Of a DNA stretch of 64,000 bases, positions 7,306 through 15,800 are shown piece after piece. The position numbers and the translations under genes are program-made. The DNA is taken from the NCBI RefSeq assembly GCF_024137965.1, contig NZ_CP099975.1, forward strand, positions 1,364,001 through 1,428,000, read 5' to 3'. The notes below the pieces were generated by a model that had not been told where the DNA came from, made no database searches, and saw nothing but the letters and a program-made list of their open reading frames with translations. The DNA is from Halomonas sp. Y3. Lineage in GTDB: Bacteria; Pseudomonadota; Gammaproteobacteria; Pseudomonadales; Halomonadaceae. Each line of letters opens with the position of its first letter. Position 1 is the stretch's first letter.

Positions 7306-9231
7306 TCAGAAGCGATAGCTGGCACTCAGGCGGATATCGCGGCCGGGGTCGGGCAGGCCATGGGCGACATCGCCGGCATCTCCGTAACTGGCATGATCGA
7401 AGTACTGCTTGTTGAAGAGGTTGTTGACCCTCAGGGCCAGGGTGAGCTGATCGTCGTCCAGCGGACGCCAGCGGGCATAGACGTTATTGACCCCATAGCC
7501 GGCCTTCTCCGGGGAGTCGCTGGCCACCCGGGTCAGCCGCTCGGCGAAGCGGCCCGTCCAACCGAGCTCCAGGCTGTCGGTCGCCAGGTAGTTCAGGTTG
7601 GCCACCCAGGTGTCGCCGACGCTGGTGCCGATGGCCATGTCGTCGTCGCTCAGCGGCTCGCCGTCGATCTCGGGCCGGGCCCGGCTGAAGGAGAGCGAGG
7701 CGTTCAGGCGATCCCAGTCGTAGCCGATGCTGGTGCTGAAGCCCCGGCTCTTCAGGTTGCCAGGGTTGCCGAGGGTGGCACGGTCGACGATGCCCACCAC
7801 GTCGTCGATGCGCGTCACGAAGGCTTCCGCGCTCAGGTAGAGGTTGCCATGCTGGTAGCGGGCTCCCACCTCGTAGTTGTCGGCGGTTTCCTTGCGGCGA
7901 TCCTCGGCGTTGCGGTAGTAGTCGAGGACGAACAGCTCCTTGACCTGGGTGCCGCGGATGGCCCGTGCCCAGCCGCCATAGAGGTTGAGGTTGTCGGTGG
8001 CATCAAAGCTCACGCCGAGGTTGGGGCTCAGGCCGGATTCCTTGAAGCGATTGCCGGTCAGTTCCTCGTCCAGCTCGAACCAGTCGTAACGCGCCCCGGC
8101 GCTGAGCTGCAGGCGGTCGGTCAACTGGTAGCGATCCTGCAGGAAGAGACCCACCACGCGGCCCTCTTCCCGGTTGGTGCCATAGAGCGGGCTGGCCAGG
8201 CTGGCCTCGTCCCGGCGGTAGTCGATGCCGAAGGTCAGGGTGTGGTCGCCGAGGCGGCTACGGTTGCGCAGGTCCCCGCCCTGGGTCTCCATGCTGCCGA
8301 TATAGTCTCCGAAAGGACCATCGACATGCTCTAGGGAGGCTTCCGTGCGGTACAGCGTCAGGTCCAGATCCAGCCAGTCGTTGGTGAGGGAGTCGAAGCC
8401 GTACCTGCCGGTCAGGGTCTCGCGCACCATTTCCTGATCGATTGGGGCGTTGCGGAAGCTGGGGCGCCAGTGGGGGCGATGCAGGCGAAAGGCCTCATCC
8501 TCACTGCGATCGTAGCTCAGCGCGACCCGCTGTTCGTCGGTCAGCTGACCGACCAGCTTGACGAGCCCACTCTGCCGGCGGGTACTGGTGAAGGGCTGAG
8601 TGTTGCCGTCGGCATCCTCGTAGTCGTCATGATCCGTGTGCGACAGGCTCGCCAGGGCGCTCCAGTGATCGGTCAGGCGGCCATACAGGGAGGCGGAGGT
8701 GCGGTACCCCTCTGTGTTGCTGAAGTAGCCGGCGCTCAGGCGCGCGCCGATATTCTGACCGGGACGCAGCAGGTCCTCCGGATCCTTGGTGACGAAGCGG
8801 ATCGTCCCGCCCAGGGCACCCGGCCCGTTGGTGGCCTCACCGGCACCGGCGATCACCTCGACCCGCTGCAGCAGCTCGGGATCCACGAGCAGGCGCCCCT
8901 GATGGTGAAACAGGTAGCCGGACTGGGTGGCGCCATCCACGGAGACATTGAGCTGGGTGTCCTCCAGACCGCGCACATAGATCTTCTGGGCGGCCGGCGC
9001 GGCGCCGCCGACCGAGACGTTCGGCTGGTCGGCGAAAATGTCTCTCAGGTCGCTGGCCTGGCGACGCTCCATCGCCTCGGCGTCGACCACCTGGTCGGCG
9101 GCCAGGCGCTCGGCGGTTATCTGCAGGGTATCGAGGCTCTGGGCCGACTCGGCCAGGGCCAGGGGGCTGGTGCCGAGCAGGGCGATGGCCAGGCACAAGG
9201 GGTGGCGGGGAAAGCGCTGGGCGGGGGGCAT
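7306..9231 (-). CDS. TonB-dependent outer-membrane receptor (heme/iron-complex type)
   Basis: A 641-residue outer-membrane receptor that would import an iron complex or heme using the TonB system. The signal peptide ends near residue 27 (ALA|ES). A plug domain follows at about 30-150 with the RGLEDTQLNVSVDGA stretch and VEVIAGAGEATNGPGALGG. The rest is a 22-strand barrel ending in an aromatic residue (SASYRF). The TonB-box-like LDTLQITAERL lies near residue 33. The ligand cannot be read from the sequence; overall texture resembles the hemoglobin/heme group. GAGGAG precedes the ATG, and a Fur-like box lies upstream. Confidence 0.85.
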   Translation of the reverse strand: MPPAQRFPRHPLCLAIALLGTSPLALAESAQSLDTLQITAERLAADQVVDAEAMERRQASDLRDIFADQPNVSVGGAAPAAQKIYVRGLEDTQLNVSVDGATQSGYLFHHQGRLLVDPELLQRVEVIAGAGEATNGPGALGGTIRFVTKDPEDLLRPGQNIGARLSAGYFSNTEGYRTSASLYGRLTDHWSALASLSHTDHDDYEDADGNTQPFTSTRRQSGLVKLVGQLTDEQRVALSYDRSEDEAFRLHRPHWRPSFRNAPIDQEMVRETLTGRYGFDSLTNDWLDLDLTLYRTEASLEHVDGPFGDYIGSMETQGGDLRNRSRLGDHTLTFGIDYRRDEASLASPLYGTNREEGRVVGLFLQDRYQLTDRLQLSAGARYDWFELDEELTGNRFKESGLSPNLGVSFDATDNLNLYGGWARAIRGTQVKELFVLDYYRNAEDRRKETADNYEVGARYQHGNLYLSAEAFVTRIDDVVGIVDRATLGNPGNLKSRGFSTSIGYDWDRLNASLSFSRARPEIDGEPLSDDDMAIGTSVGDTWVANLNYLATDSLELGWTGRFAERLTRVASDSPEKAGYGVNNVYARWRPLDDDQLTLALRVNNLFNKQYFDHASYGDAGDVAHGLPDPGRDIRLSASYRF

Positions 9232-9247
9232 GCGAACTCCTCTTCGT

Positions 9248-9266
9248 GATATGAATTCTCATTTGG
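9248..9266 (-). promoter_or_regulatory. Fur-like box of the first TonB receptor
   Basis: The bases ATGAATTCTCAT sit in a 19-bp window that matches the Fur consensus GATAATGATAATCATTATC at 11 positions. It is 17 bases upstream of the receptor start, where a repressor would block transcription. Iron repression is inferred. Confidence 0.55.
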
Positions 9267-9315
9267 GTCGCATTCTTGTTTACCTCGCCGGTGATGTGAA
9301 TCGCTTTTACAATTG

Positions 9316-10674
9316 TTACGCCTCGCCGGCGAGGCGCGATGCCGGCAGCCAGAGCGTCATGCGCAGCCCTCCTTCGGGACGGTTTTCGGCGCGGATCCAG
9401 CCGCCAGCCGCCGTCAGCTGGCGGCGCGCCAGGGCCAGCCCCAGGCCGTGACCGTCCGGCCGGGTATCACGGGCCTGAGTGGTGCGAAAGAAGGGCTGGA
9501 AGATGCGCTCCAGCTGGTCCTCGGGCACCCCCGGGCCCTGGTCCTCCACGGTGAGCCGGTAGCCATCGCCCTTGACGCCGAGGCGCACCCGGACGCTGCC
9601 GCCTGCCGGGGTGTAGAGGCAGGCGTTGCGGATCACATTCTCCACCGCCTGGGCCAGTGCGCGGTGACTGCTGCCGCTGATCGCCGCCTGGTCGGGCAGC
9701 TCGGCGTCGATCCGGTGGCGGGGGGACTCGTAGCGGGCATCGTCGATCACGCTATCCAGCAGGTCGGTGAGGTCGAGGCTCTCCTGATCGAGGCTGGGGG
9801 TCTCGTTCTCCAGCCAGGCCAGGGTCAGGGTGTCCTCCACCAGGCGGCGCATCAGCCGGCACTCGCGGCGGATACGCGGCAGGAAGTGCTGGGTGTCGAT
9901 GCCTTCCTCCACGCAGCTGACCGCCATGTCGATACGGGTCAGAGGCGTGCGCAGTTCGTGGGAGAGGTCGGCGATCAGCTGGCGCTGGGTGAGGATCAGC
10001 TCGCCGGTGCGTTCGGCCATGCGATCGAAGGTGGTGGCCAGGGCGGTCAGCTCGTCGTTGCGCTTGCCCAGCAGGGCGCGCACCCGTACGTCCAGGTGGC
10101 CCTCGCTGAACTCCCGGGTAGCTCGCTCCAGCTGGCGCAGCGGGTGCATCAGGTGGCGGTAGATCACCACCGAGAGCAGCACCAGCACCGCCAGCGGCAG
10201 GGCCACCTTGAGCAGCAGCTTGGTCTGGGGCAGGTAGCCGCCGGGGCGCATGCGCTGGGGCAGGGTGATCAGGAAGTGGGTGTGGCCATCGGCGAAGGTG
10301 AGATCCATGATCGGGTTGTCGGCGAAGTAGAGGTGGATCTTCCACTCCACGTTGCGCCCCAGCCGGAACCCCTCCTGAAACTGCGTCGATAGCGAGCTGC
10401 CCGCCAGCGGTCGGACATCGGAGCGAACCACCGCTGCCCAGGTGTCCTCACCGGTCTGTAGCGTGTCCAGCCACTCGGCCAGGGCCCCCTCGTCGCCGGC
10501 CGCATGGAGACGCTCTGCGGTGGCCCCCCACTGCTTGAGGGTCTGCTGATGGCGCTCGGCGATAAAGCTCATCTGCTGCTCTGTCTCGGCGCCGAGGAAG
10601 GTGATCACCCAGACCAGCGCCAGGGTGCCCAGCGCCAGTGGGCCGCAGAGTTTCCAGAAGAGGCGGCGATTCAC
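9316..10674 (-). CDS. Sensor histidine kinase (PfeS/CpxA-like)
   Basis: Inner-membrane sensor of 452 residues. Transmembrane segments are at about 8-28 and 155-172, with a periplasmic sensing region between. HAMP follows, then the phospho-acceptor His in DLSHELRTPLTRID (about residue 239). The ATPase motifs are N (VIRNACLY), G1 (DQGPGVP) and G2 (GHGLGLALA). It starts at GTG 10674 and overlaps the regulator stop by four bases (GTGA). Neighbouring a TonB receptor and Fur-like boxes, it resembles the PfeRS enterobactin-sensing pair, but the signal is unknown. Confidence 0.88.
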   Translation of the reverse strand: MNRRLFWKLCGPLALGTLALVWVITFLGAETEQQMSFIAERHQQTLKQWGATAERLHAAGDEGALAEWLDTLQTGEDTWAAVVRSDVRPLAGSSLSTQFQEGFRLGRNVEWKIHLYFADNPIMDLTFADGHTHFLITLPQRMRPGGYLPQTKLLLKVALPLAVLVLLSVVIYRHLMHPLRQLERATREFSEGHLDVRVRALLGKRNDELTALATTFDRMAERTGELILTQRQLIADLSHELRTPLTRIDMAVSCVEEGIDTQHFLPRIRRECRLMRRLVEDTLTLAWLENETPSLDQESLDLTDLLDSVIDDARYESPRHRIDAELPDQAAISGSSHRALAQAVENVIRNACLYTPAGGSVRVRLGVKGDGYRLTVEDQGPGVPEDQLERIFQPFFRTTQARDTRPDGHGLGLALARRQLTAAGGWIRAENRPEGGLRMTLWLPASRLAGEA

Positions 10675-11375
10675 AGGAAGCAGTAGCCCTTGCCGTGGAC
10701 GGTCTGCAGTCGATCCGCCGCCATGCCGGCGCCTACCAGCTTGCGGCGTACCCTGCTCAGGTGCATGTCCAGACTGCGGTCGTAGCGGCTGAACTCCCGC
10801 TCCAATACCAGCTGGTAGAGGTAGGGCTTGCTGAGTACCTCGCCCCGATGGAGCAGCAGCACCCAGAGCAGGCGGAACTGGATCGGAGTGAGGCCGATGG
10901 CGGTATCGCCGTAGCGCACCGCCAGGTCAGTGCGGTGCAGCTTGAGGGGGCCGATGCTGAGCTCGCTCGTGTCGACGCGCTGGTCGGTGTGGCCCAGGGT
11001 GCGGCGCAGCAGGGCCTCGATGCGCAGCTGCAGCTCGGTGAAACCGAAGGGCTTGGGCAGGTAGTCGTCGGCGCCGCGGCGGTAGCCGCGAATGCGCTCC
11101 TCCTCGGCGCCGCAGGCGGTGAGCATCATCACCGGGGTCTGGCGGGTCCTGCGCAACCGCTTGAGCACCTCGAAGCCGTCCAGCTTGGGCAGCAGCACGT
11201 CGAGCAGGACCAGGTCGAAGGCCTGGCTGAGCGCCGACATCAGGCCGTCTTCGCCCTCGTAGCACTGCTGGGTGCGATAGCCCTTGTCCTCGAGCAGGCG
11301 GGCGATCTGGCCATTGAGGGTGCGGTCGTCCTCTATCACCAGGATAGCGGGACGACGGGAGGTGATAGAGGGCAC
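10671..11375 (-). CDS. OmpR-family response regulator (PfeR-like)
   Basis: Transcription regulator of 234 residues. The receiver domain has the acidic pair at residues 16-17, phosphorylation Asp at about 59 (LLDVLLP) and Lys at 108 (DYLPKPF). A winged-helix DNA-binding domain follows (about 140-234, ending VHGKGYCFL). GTG at 11375 gives a normal N terminus, and no better start is present. It is the first gene of the regulator-kinase pair, which would presumably activate the receptor gene downstream. A strong Fur-like box lies just upstream. Confidence 0.88.
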   Translation of the reverse strand: MPSITSRRPAILVIEDDRTLNGQIARLLEDKGYRTQQCYEGEDGLMSALSQAFDLVLLDVLLPKLDGFEVLKRLRRTRQTPVMMLTACGAEEERIRGYRRGADDYLPKPFGFTELQLRIEALLRRTLGHTDQRVDTSELSIGPLKLHRTDLAVRYGDTAIGLTPIQFRLLWVLLLHRGEVLSKPYLYQLVLEREFSRYDRSLDMHLSRVRRKLVGAGMAADRLQTVHGKGYCFL

Positions 11376-11393
11376 GGGTTATTCGCTATCATT

Positions 11394-11412
11394 GCAATTG
11401 ATAAGCGTTATC
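11394..11412 (-). promoter_or_regulatory. Strong Fur-like box upstream of the PfeRS-like pair
   Basis: GCAATTGATAAGCGTTATC matches the 19-bp Fur consensus at 14 positions and contains the perfect inverted repeat GATAA-GCG-TTATC. It lies 19 bases upstream of the regulator start, so the two-component pair is probably repressed by Fur in iron-replete cells. Confidence 0.7.
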
Positions 11413-11477
11413 ATATGTCGACCGGTCGAGGTCTGACAAGCCGCGTCCTGCTGAGCGCGGCACTCGCGCCGGGTGCC

Positions 11478-11506
11478 TTGACAGCTCGCCGCGCCGGCCG
11501 CACCAT
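11478..11506 (+). promoter_or_regulatory. Promoter of trpL-trpGDC
   Basis: A perfect -35 box TTGACA (11478-11483) is followed 17 bases later by CACCAT (11501-11506), a poor -10 that keeps the important A at position 2 and T at position 6. Transcription would begin at about 11513, which is the A of the leader ATG. The alternative CATACC three bases on would start even later. Confidence 0.55.
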
Positions 11507-11512
11507 ACCAAC

Positions 11513-11560
11513 ATGAATATTTCAGAACACACGCATTCAAGCCAGTGGTGGCGCTCCTAA
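11513..11560 (+). CDS. trpL: trpGDC leader peptide
   Basis: A 15-codon frame, MNISEHTHSSQWWRS, with two adjacent TGG codons (11546-11551) four codons before the stop. The attenuator terminator follows directly. There is no Shine-Dalgarno sequence, and the best promoter would start the RNA at or near the ATG, so translation may be leaderless. The ribosome position on the Trp codons would decide whether the antiterminator forms. Confidence 0.88.
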   Translation: MNISEHTHSSQWWRS

Positions 11561-11563
11561 GGT

Positions 11564-11617
11564 GGGGCGGCCTCCTCGTGTCTTGAATGACGATGCCGCC
11601 CGCAGGGCGGCATTTTT
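11564..11617 (+). terminator. trpGDC transcription attenuator
   Basis: The terminator hairpin TGCCGCCC-GCA-GGGCGGCA (11594-11612) is followed by five T. Upstream, GGGCGGC at 11565-11571 is perfectly complementary to GCCGCCC (11595-11601) and forms the competing antiterminator. It begins four bases after the leader stop. Trp starvation would stall the ribosome on the tandem Trp codons, allow the antiterminator and let transcription reach trpG. Confidence 0.88.
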
Positions 11618-11727
11618 GTGTCTGGGTTTCCTGCACGGTCGGCGCAACAATAGCGAGGTCGCACGGGGGATATCCCCGCCTCACCTACGCCTACTGGACA
11701 CAAGTGAAGAAACAGGAACATAACGCC

Positions 11728-12336
11728 ATGTCCGTGCTGATGATCGACAACTTCGACAGCTTTACCTATAACGTGGTGCAGTATCTGGCCGAGCTGGGGG
11801 CCGAGGTGATCACCCACCGCAACGACGCCATCACCCTCGAGCAGATCGAGGCCATGGCGCCGAGCCATCTGGTCATCTCGCCGGGGCCCTGCACCCCCAA
11901 CGAGGCGGGCATCTCCATGGCGGCCATTCGCCACTTCGCCGGCCGGCTGCCGATACTTGGCATCTGCCTGGGCCACCAGGCCATCGGTCAGGTCTACGGC
12001 GGCGAGGTGGTACGCGCCCCCCAGGTGATGCACGGCAAGACCTCGGCCATTCGCCACGCGGGGCTTGGGGTGTTCGAGGGCCTGGACGACCCCCTGGAGG
12101 TGACTCGCTACCACTCCCTGGTGGTGGAGCGTGCCACGCTGCCCGACTGCCTGGAGGTGACCGCCTGGACCGCCGACGACGACATCACCCCGGGGCTGAT
12201 CATGGGCCTGCGCCACCGGGAGCTCGACGTGGAGGGGGTGCAGTTCCACCCGGAGTCGATCCTCACCTGCCAGGGCCACGAGCTCCTGGCCAACTTTCTA
12301 CAGCGTCGTGCTCAAGCGCCGCTGGGCCGTGCCTGA
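11728..12336 (+). CDS. trpG: Anthranilate synthase component II (glutamine amidotransferase)
   Basis: Supplies ammonia from glutamine to TrpE. The 202-residue class I amidotransferase has its catalytic Cys at residue 80 ([11 protein letters not shown]) and the His/Glu pair in FHPESI. ATG at 11728 is chosen because [11 protein letters not shown] must start the fold, and the upstream extension runs through the attenuator. In many bacteria the same subunit also serves PabB, which is present in this window (35221-36591). First gene of trpGDC. Confidence 0.96.
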   Translation: MSVLMIDNFDSFTYNVVQYLAELGAEVITHRNDAITLEQIEAMAPSHLVISPGPCTPNEAGISMAAIRHFAGRLPILGICLGHQAIGQVYGGEVVRAPQVMHGKTSAIRHAGLGVFEGLDDPLEVTRYHSLVVERATLPDCLEVTAWTADDDITPGLIMGLRHRELDVEGVQFHPESILTCQGHELLANFLQRRAQAPLGRA

Positions 12337-12352
12337 GTCGAGGAGAGCCATG

Positions 12353-13372
12353 ATGCAGATGCGAGAAGCCCTGGGCGCCCTGATGCGCCGTGAGAACCTC
12401 AGCTTCGCCGAGACCCACGAGGTGATGCGCCAGATCATGACCGGAGAGGCCGGCGACGCCCAGATTGCCGCCTTCCTGATGGGCATGGCCATGAAGGGCG
12501 AGACCCCCGAGGAGATCAGCGCTGCCGCCCAGGTGATGCGCGAGCTGATGAAGCCGGTACACCTCGACGCCGAGAACGTGGTGGATATCGTCGGCACCGG
12601 CGGCGACGGCGCCAACCTCTTCAACGTCTCCACCGCGGCCAGCTTCGTGGTGGCCGCCGCCGGCGGCCACGTGGCCAAGCACGGCAACCGCGGCGTCTCC
12701 TCCTCGTCGGGGAGCGCCGACCTCTTCGCTGTGGCCGGCATCCACCTGGACATCGACGCCGAGCAGGTGGCGCGCTGCATCGCCGAGGTGGGCGTGGGCT
12801 TCATGTTCGCCCCCAACCACCACCCGGCCATGCGCCATGCGGTGGGGCCGCGTCGGGAGATGGGCGTGCGCACCCTGTTCAATATCCTGGGCCCCCTGAC
12901 CAACCCCGCCGGCGCCCCCAATCAGGTGCTCGGCGTCTACGCGGCCGAGCTGGTGCCGCTGATGGCCGAGGTGCTGCGCCGCCTGGGCAGCCGCCACGTG
13001 CTGGTGGTGCATGCCGAAGACGGCCTGGATGAGATCTCGCCGGCCGCGCCCACCCGGGTGGCCGAGCTGAAGGAGGGCGAGATCACCGAGTACGTGATCA
13101 CCCCCGAGGAGCTCGGCATCCCGCGTCAGTCCCTGGACCCGCTGCGGGTGCAGTCCGCCGAGGACAGCCTGCGGCTGGTGGAGCAGGCCCTGGTGGGGGA
13201 GGGGCCCGGCGCCGACATCGTCGCCCTCAACGCCGGCGCGGCGCTCTACGCCTCGGGCATCGCCGACAGCCTCAAGGAGGGCGTGGCCCTGGCCCAGGAC
13301 GCCCAGGCCTCCAAGCTGCCCCTGGAGAAGCTAAAGGAGCTGGCCAACTTTACCCGCGTTTTCCTGCAGTGA
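12353..13372 (+). CDS. trpD: Anthranilate phosphoribosyltransferase
   Basis: Joins anthranilate to PRPP, the second step of tryptophan synthesis. The 339-residue protein shows the glycine-rich PRPP site [14 protein letters not shown], the [15 protein letters not shown] loop and [11 protein letters not shown] occurs at 12350, 12353 and 12359. AGGAG at 12341-12345 best suits 12353, but 12350 is equally defensible. It starts 16 bases after trpG. Confidence 0.95.
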   Translation: MQMREALGALMRRENLSFAETHEVMRQIMTGEAGDAQIAAFLMGMAMKGETPEEISAAAQVMRELMKPVHLDAENVVDIVGTGGDGANLFNVSTAASFVVAAAGGHVAKHGNRGVSSSSGSADLFAVAGIHLDIDAEQVARCIAEVGVGFMFAPNHHPAMRHAVGPRREMGVRTLFNILGPLTNPAGAPNQVLGVYAAELVPLMAEVLRRLGSRHVLVVHAEDGLDEISPAAPTRVAELKEGEITEYVITPEELGIPRQSLDPLRVQSAEDSLRLVEQALVGEGPGADIVALNAGAALYASGIADSLKEGVALAQDAQASKLPLEKLKELANFTRVFLQ

Positions 13373-13415
13373 GCGAGGCCCTCGTTCAGCGCACCCTCTA
13401 TCAAGGAGTCACACC

Positions 13416-14225
13416 ATGAGCGCATCCCCGGGGGCGACCCCCACCATCCTGACCCGGATTCTCCAGCGCAAGGACGAGGAGGTGGCCGAGCGCTCCCGCG
13501 CCGTGCCCGAGGCCGAGCTGCTGCGCCTGGCCGCCGAGCAGAGCGCGCCGCGGGGCTTCGTGGCGGCCATGCAGCGCCTGATCGCCGCCGGTGACCCGGC
13601 GGTGATCGCCGAGATCAAGAAGGCCTCTCCCTCCAAGGGGGTGATGCGCGAGGATTTCCGCCCCGCCGAGATCGCCGCGAGCTACGCCAAGGGCGGCGCC
13701 GCCTGCCTCTCGGTGCTTACCGATGCCGACTTCTTCCAGGGTCACGAGGACTACCTGATCGAGGCCCGTGACGCCTGCGACCTGCCGGTGATCCGCAAGG
13801 ACTTCATCACCCACGGCTACCAGGTGAGCGAGGCCCGGGCCATCGGCGCCGACTGCATCCTCCTGATCGTTGCCGCCCTGGACGATGCGCAGATGGCGGA
13901 CCTCAACCGTCAGGCCATCGAGCTCGGCATGGACGTGCTGGTGGAGGTCCACGACGCTCGGGAGCTCGAGCGGGCGCTCGCCCTCGACCTCTCCCTGGTG
14001 GGCATCAACAACCGCGACCTGCACACCTTCGACACCACCCTGGATACCACCCTGCACCTGCTGGCGCGGATTCCCCGGGAGGTGACCGTGGTGACCGAGT
14101 CCGGCATCCACAGCCGCGACGACGTGCTGCGCATGCGCGAGCACGACGTCAACGCCTTCCTGGTGGGCGAGGCCTTCATGCGCGAGGCCGACCCCGGCGA
14201 GGCGCTGCGCCGGCTGTTCTTCTGA
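13416..14225 (+). CDS. trpC: Indole-3-glycerol phosphate synthase
   Basis: Closes the indole ring in tryptophan synthesis. The 269-residue TIM barrel carries [11 protein letters not shown] with the catalytic Lys, [32 protein letters not shown] and VTESGI. It is a stand-alone enzyme with no fused TrpF. AAGGAG lies nine bases upstream of ATG. Last gene of trpGDC, followed by a strong terminator. Confidence 0.96.
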   Translation: MSASPGATPTILTRILQRKDEEVAERSRAVPEAELLRLAAEQSAPRGFVAAMQRLIAAGDPAVIAEIKKASPSKGVMREDFRPAEIAASYAKGGAACLSVLTDADFFQGHEDYLIEARDACDLPVIRKDFITHGYQVSEARAIGADCILLIVAALDDAQMADLNRQAIELGMDVLVEVHDARELERALALDLSLVGINNRDLHTFDTTLDTTLHLLARIPREVTVVTESGIHSRDDVLRMREHDVNAFLVGEAFMREADPGEALRRLFF

Positions 14226-14280
14226 GGCCGTCCGGTGCCGCCTGGGGCCGGCCGCATCGCGAAGGGCTCGAGTAGCGGAC

Positions 14281-14317
14281 GTCAAAAGGCCGGCGGGAAA
14301 ACCGCCGGCCTTTTGAC
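14281..14317. terminator. Bidirectional terminator after trpC
   Basis: A perfect 16-bp inverted repeat GTCAAAAGGCCGGCGG (14281-14296) against 14302-14317 with loop GAAAA. A-run and T-run flank the GC core, so it works for trpC and for the convergent gene at 14368. A second 14-bp hairpin with one mismatch (14326-14358) stands between it and that gene. Confidence 0.9.
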
Positions 14318-14367
14318 GCTCTAGCCGCCCCGACGAGCGCTGCTCGCTCGCCGGGGCGCTTTGCCGC

Positions 14368-14940
14368 TTACTCGTCTTCGGTGAAGGGAAGCGACGAGTG
14401 GTGCAGCACGATGCGCAGGTTGCCCTCGTCGTCTAGGTGGTAGCCCCAGCTCTTGTCCACGGTGGTGGTGTTGCCGTCGGCATCCAGGATCGAGACGTTG
14501 CCCATGGTCAGCGCCATGTCGCCGCTGATGAAGATGGCGGCGTTGTCGATGGTGACTTCCTGCCAGCCCTTCAGGGCGAAGCCGCTGTCTGCGCTGTATT
14601 CGTCGCTGTGGCCGACGAAGTAGGCCAGGGCCCCCTCGGGGGTGGTGCGGAAGGTCTGGGGTGCTTCGGCCAGGGTCGGCTTGAAGAGCACCGCGCCCAT
14701 GTCGTGGCCGTAGGCGCCGGCGATGATCTCCTCGGCCAGGGCGCGGGCGGCGTCGATGCCCTCTTCCTCGTAGGTGTTGGAGATGGCGACCAGGGCCTCG
14801 CCCCAGGCCTGCTGGGCCTCCAGCACCTGCGCCTCGGTGATGTCGCCGCCCATGTGGGTCACTTCGGTGGCGCTGGCCAGGCCGGCGGCGCCGAGGCCCA
14901 TACCCAGAGCGGTGGCGGTAATCAGTGTCTTGAGCTTCAT
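14368..14940 (-). CDS. Secreted SnoaL/DUF4440-like protein
   Basis: A 190-residue exported protein: Lys-rich start, hydrophobic core and cleavage near ASA|TE (about residue 25). The middle (ALAYFVGHSDEYSADSGFALKGWQEV, then MALTMGNVSILDADGNTTTVDKSWGYHLDDEGNLRIVLHHSSLPF) resembles the NTF2-like cone fold of SnoaL/DUF4440 proteins, with a conserved-looking HHSS end. Relatives are sometimes labelled phosphoribosyl-AMP cyclohydrolase, which this sequence does not support. ATG at 14940 has AGGAG seven bases upstream, and 14943 is an alternative. Function unknown. Confidence 0.7.
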   Translation of the reverse strand: MKLKTLITATALGMGLGAAGLASATEVTHMGGDITEAQVLEAQQAWGEALVAISNTYEEEGIDAARALAEEIIAGAYGHDMGAVLFKPTLAEAPQTFRTTPEGALAYFVGHSDEYSADSGFALKGWQEVTIDNAAIFISGDMALTMGNVSILDADGNTTTVDKSWGYHLDDEGNLRIVLHHSSLPFTEDE

Positions 14941-15077
14941 CATATCTCTCCTTGAAAAGCCGGGAAGTGTCAGAGCGTCTTGTTCTGATGCAGGTCCAGA
15001 CTAACGCGAATCACCGTTCAAGTAAGGGGGTGCCGGGGTGAAGATTCATGGCCGGGAAGATGAACGCAAGGTGAACG

Positions 15078-15800
15078 TCACCGGTGAGCCTCGGGAGGGG
15101 CCTCCAGCCGATAGCCGAAGCCCCGCTGGGTGGTGATCAGCGAGCCTCCCGGGTGGCCGTCGTCCAGCTTGCGGCGCAGGCGCCGGATATAGACGTTGAC
15201 GACGTTGGTGAGAGGATCCTCGCTGCTGCCCCAGACGCTGGCGAGGATGCGCTCGCGGCTGAACAGCTTGCCGGGCGAGGCCATCAGCAGTTCGAGAATG
15301 GCCAGCTCCTTGGGCGTCAGCTCGATGGCGCGGCCGGCACGGGTCACGCGGCGCTGGTCGCGGTCCAGCTCCAGCTCGCCGACCCGCAGCCGCCGCTGCG
15401 GCTCCGCCATGCCGGGGCGGGCGTGGCGCCGAGCGAGGGCGCCGAGCCTGGCCAGCAGCTCTTCGAAGGCGAAAGGCTTGATCAAGTAGTCGTCGGCGCC
15501 GGCGTCCAGCCCCGAGACGCGATCCTCGACGCTGTCCAGCGCGGTGAGCATCAGCACCGGGCAGTCGACCCCGGCGGTGCGCAGGCTGCGGCACACCTCG
15601 AGCCCGCCGATATCCGGCAGCAGGCGGTCCAGTATCACCACCGGCAGCGGCGAGGACGCCGGCTGGCGTGCCGTTTGTACCAGATGCACCAGCGCCGGCT
15701 GCCCTTCGCTGAAGCTCTCCACCCGGTGGCCCTCCGCCGTCAGGCCGCGCTGCAGGAAGTCCCGAATGCGGGGGTCGTCTTCAACGATCACGATGTGCAT
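15078..15800 (-). CDS. OmpR-family response regulator
   Basis: DNA-binding regulator of 240 residues. The receiver has Glu-Asp-Asp at 7-9, phospho-Asp at about 58 (VVILDRLLPD) and Lys 108 (DYLIKPF). The winged helix covers about 140-235 (ELTPKELAILELL, TQRGFGYRLE). ATG at 15800 is chosen over the longer frame, which only reads through the end of the kinase gene. It overlaps the upstream kinase gene by 20 bases, so kinase and regulator are co-translated. The target is probably the TonB receptor encoded upstream on the same strand. Confidence 0.88.
   Translation of the reverse strand: MHIVIVEDDPRIRDFLQRGLTAEGHRVESFSEGQPALVHLVQTARQPASSPLPVVILDRLLPDIGGLEVCRSLRTAGVDCPVLMLTALDSVEDRVSGLDAGADDYLIKPFAFEELLARLGALARRHARPGMAEPQRRLRVGELELDRDQRRVTRAGRAIELTPKELAILELLMASPGKLFSRERILASVWGSSEDPLTNVVNVYIRRLRRKLDDGHPGGSLITTQRGFGYRLEAPPEAHR

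Noticed and set aside
14368..14940. Phosphoribosyl-AMP cyclohydrolase label for the secreted protein
   Set aside because: It has a signal peptide and no HisI motifs; the NTF2/SnoaL-like reading fits better.
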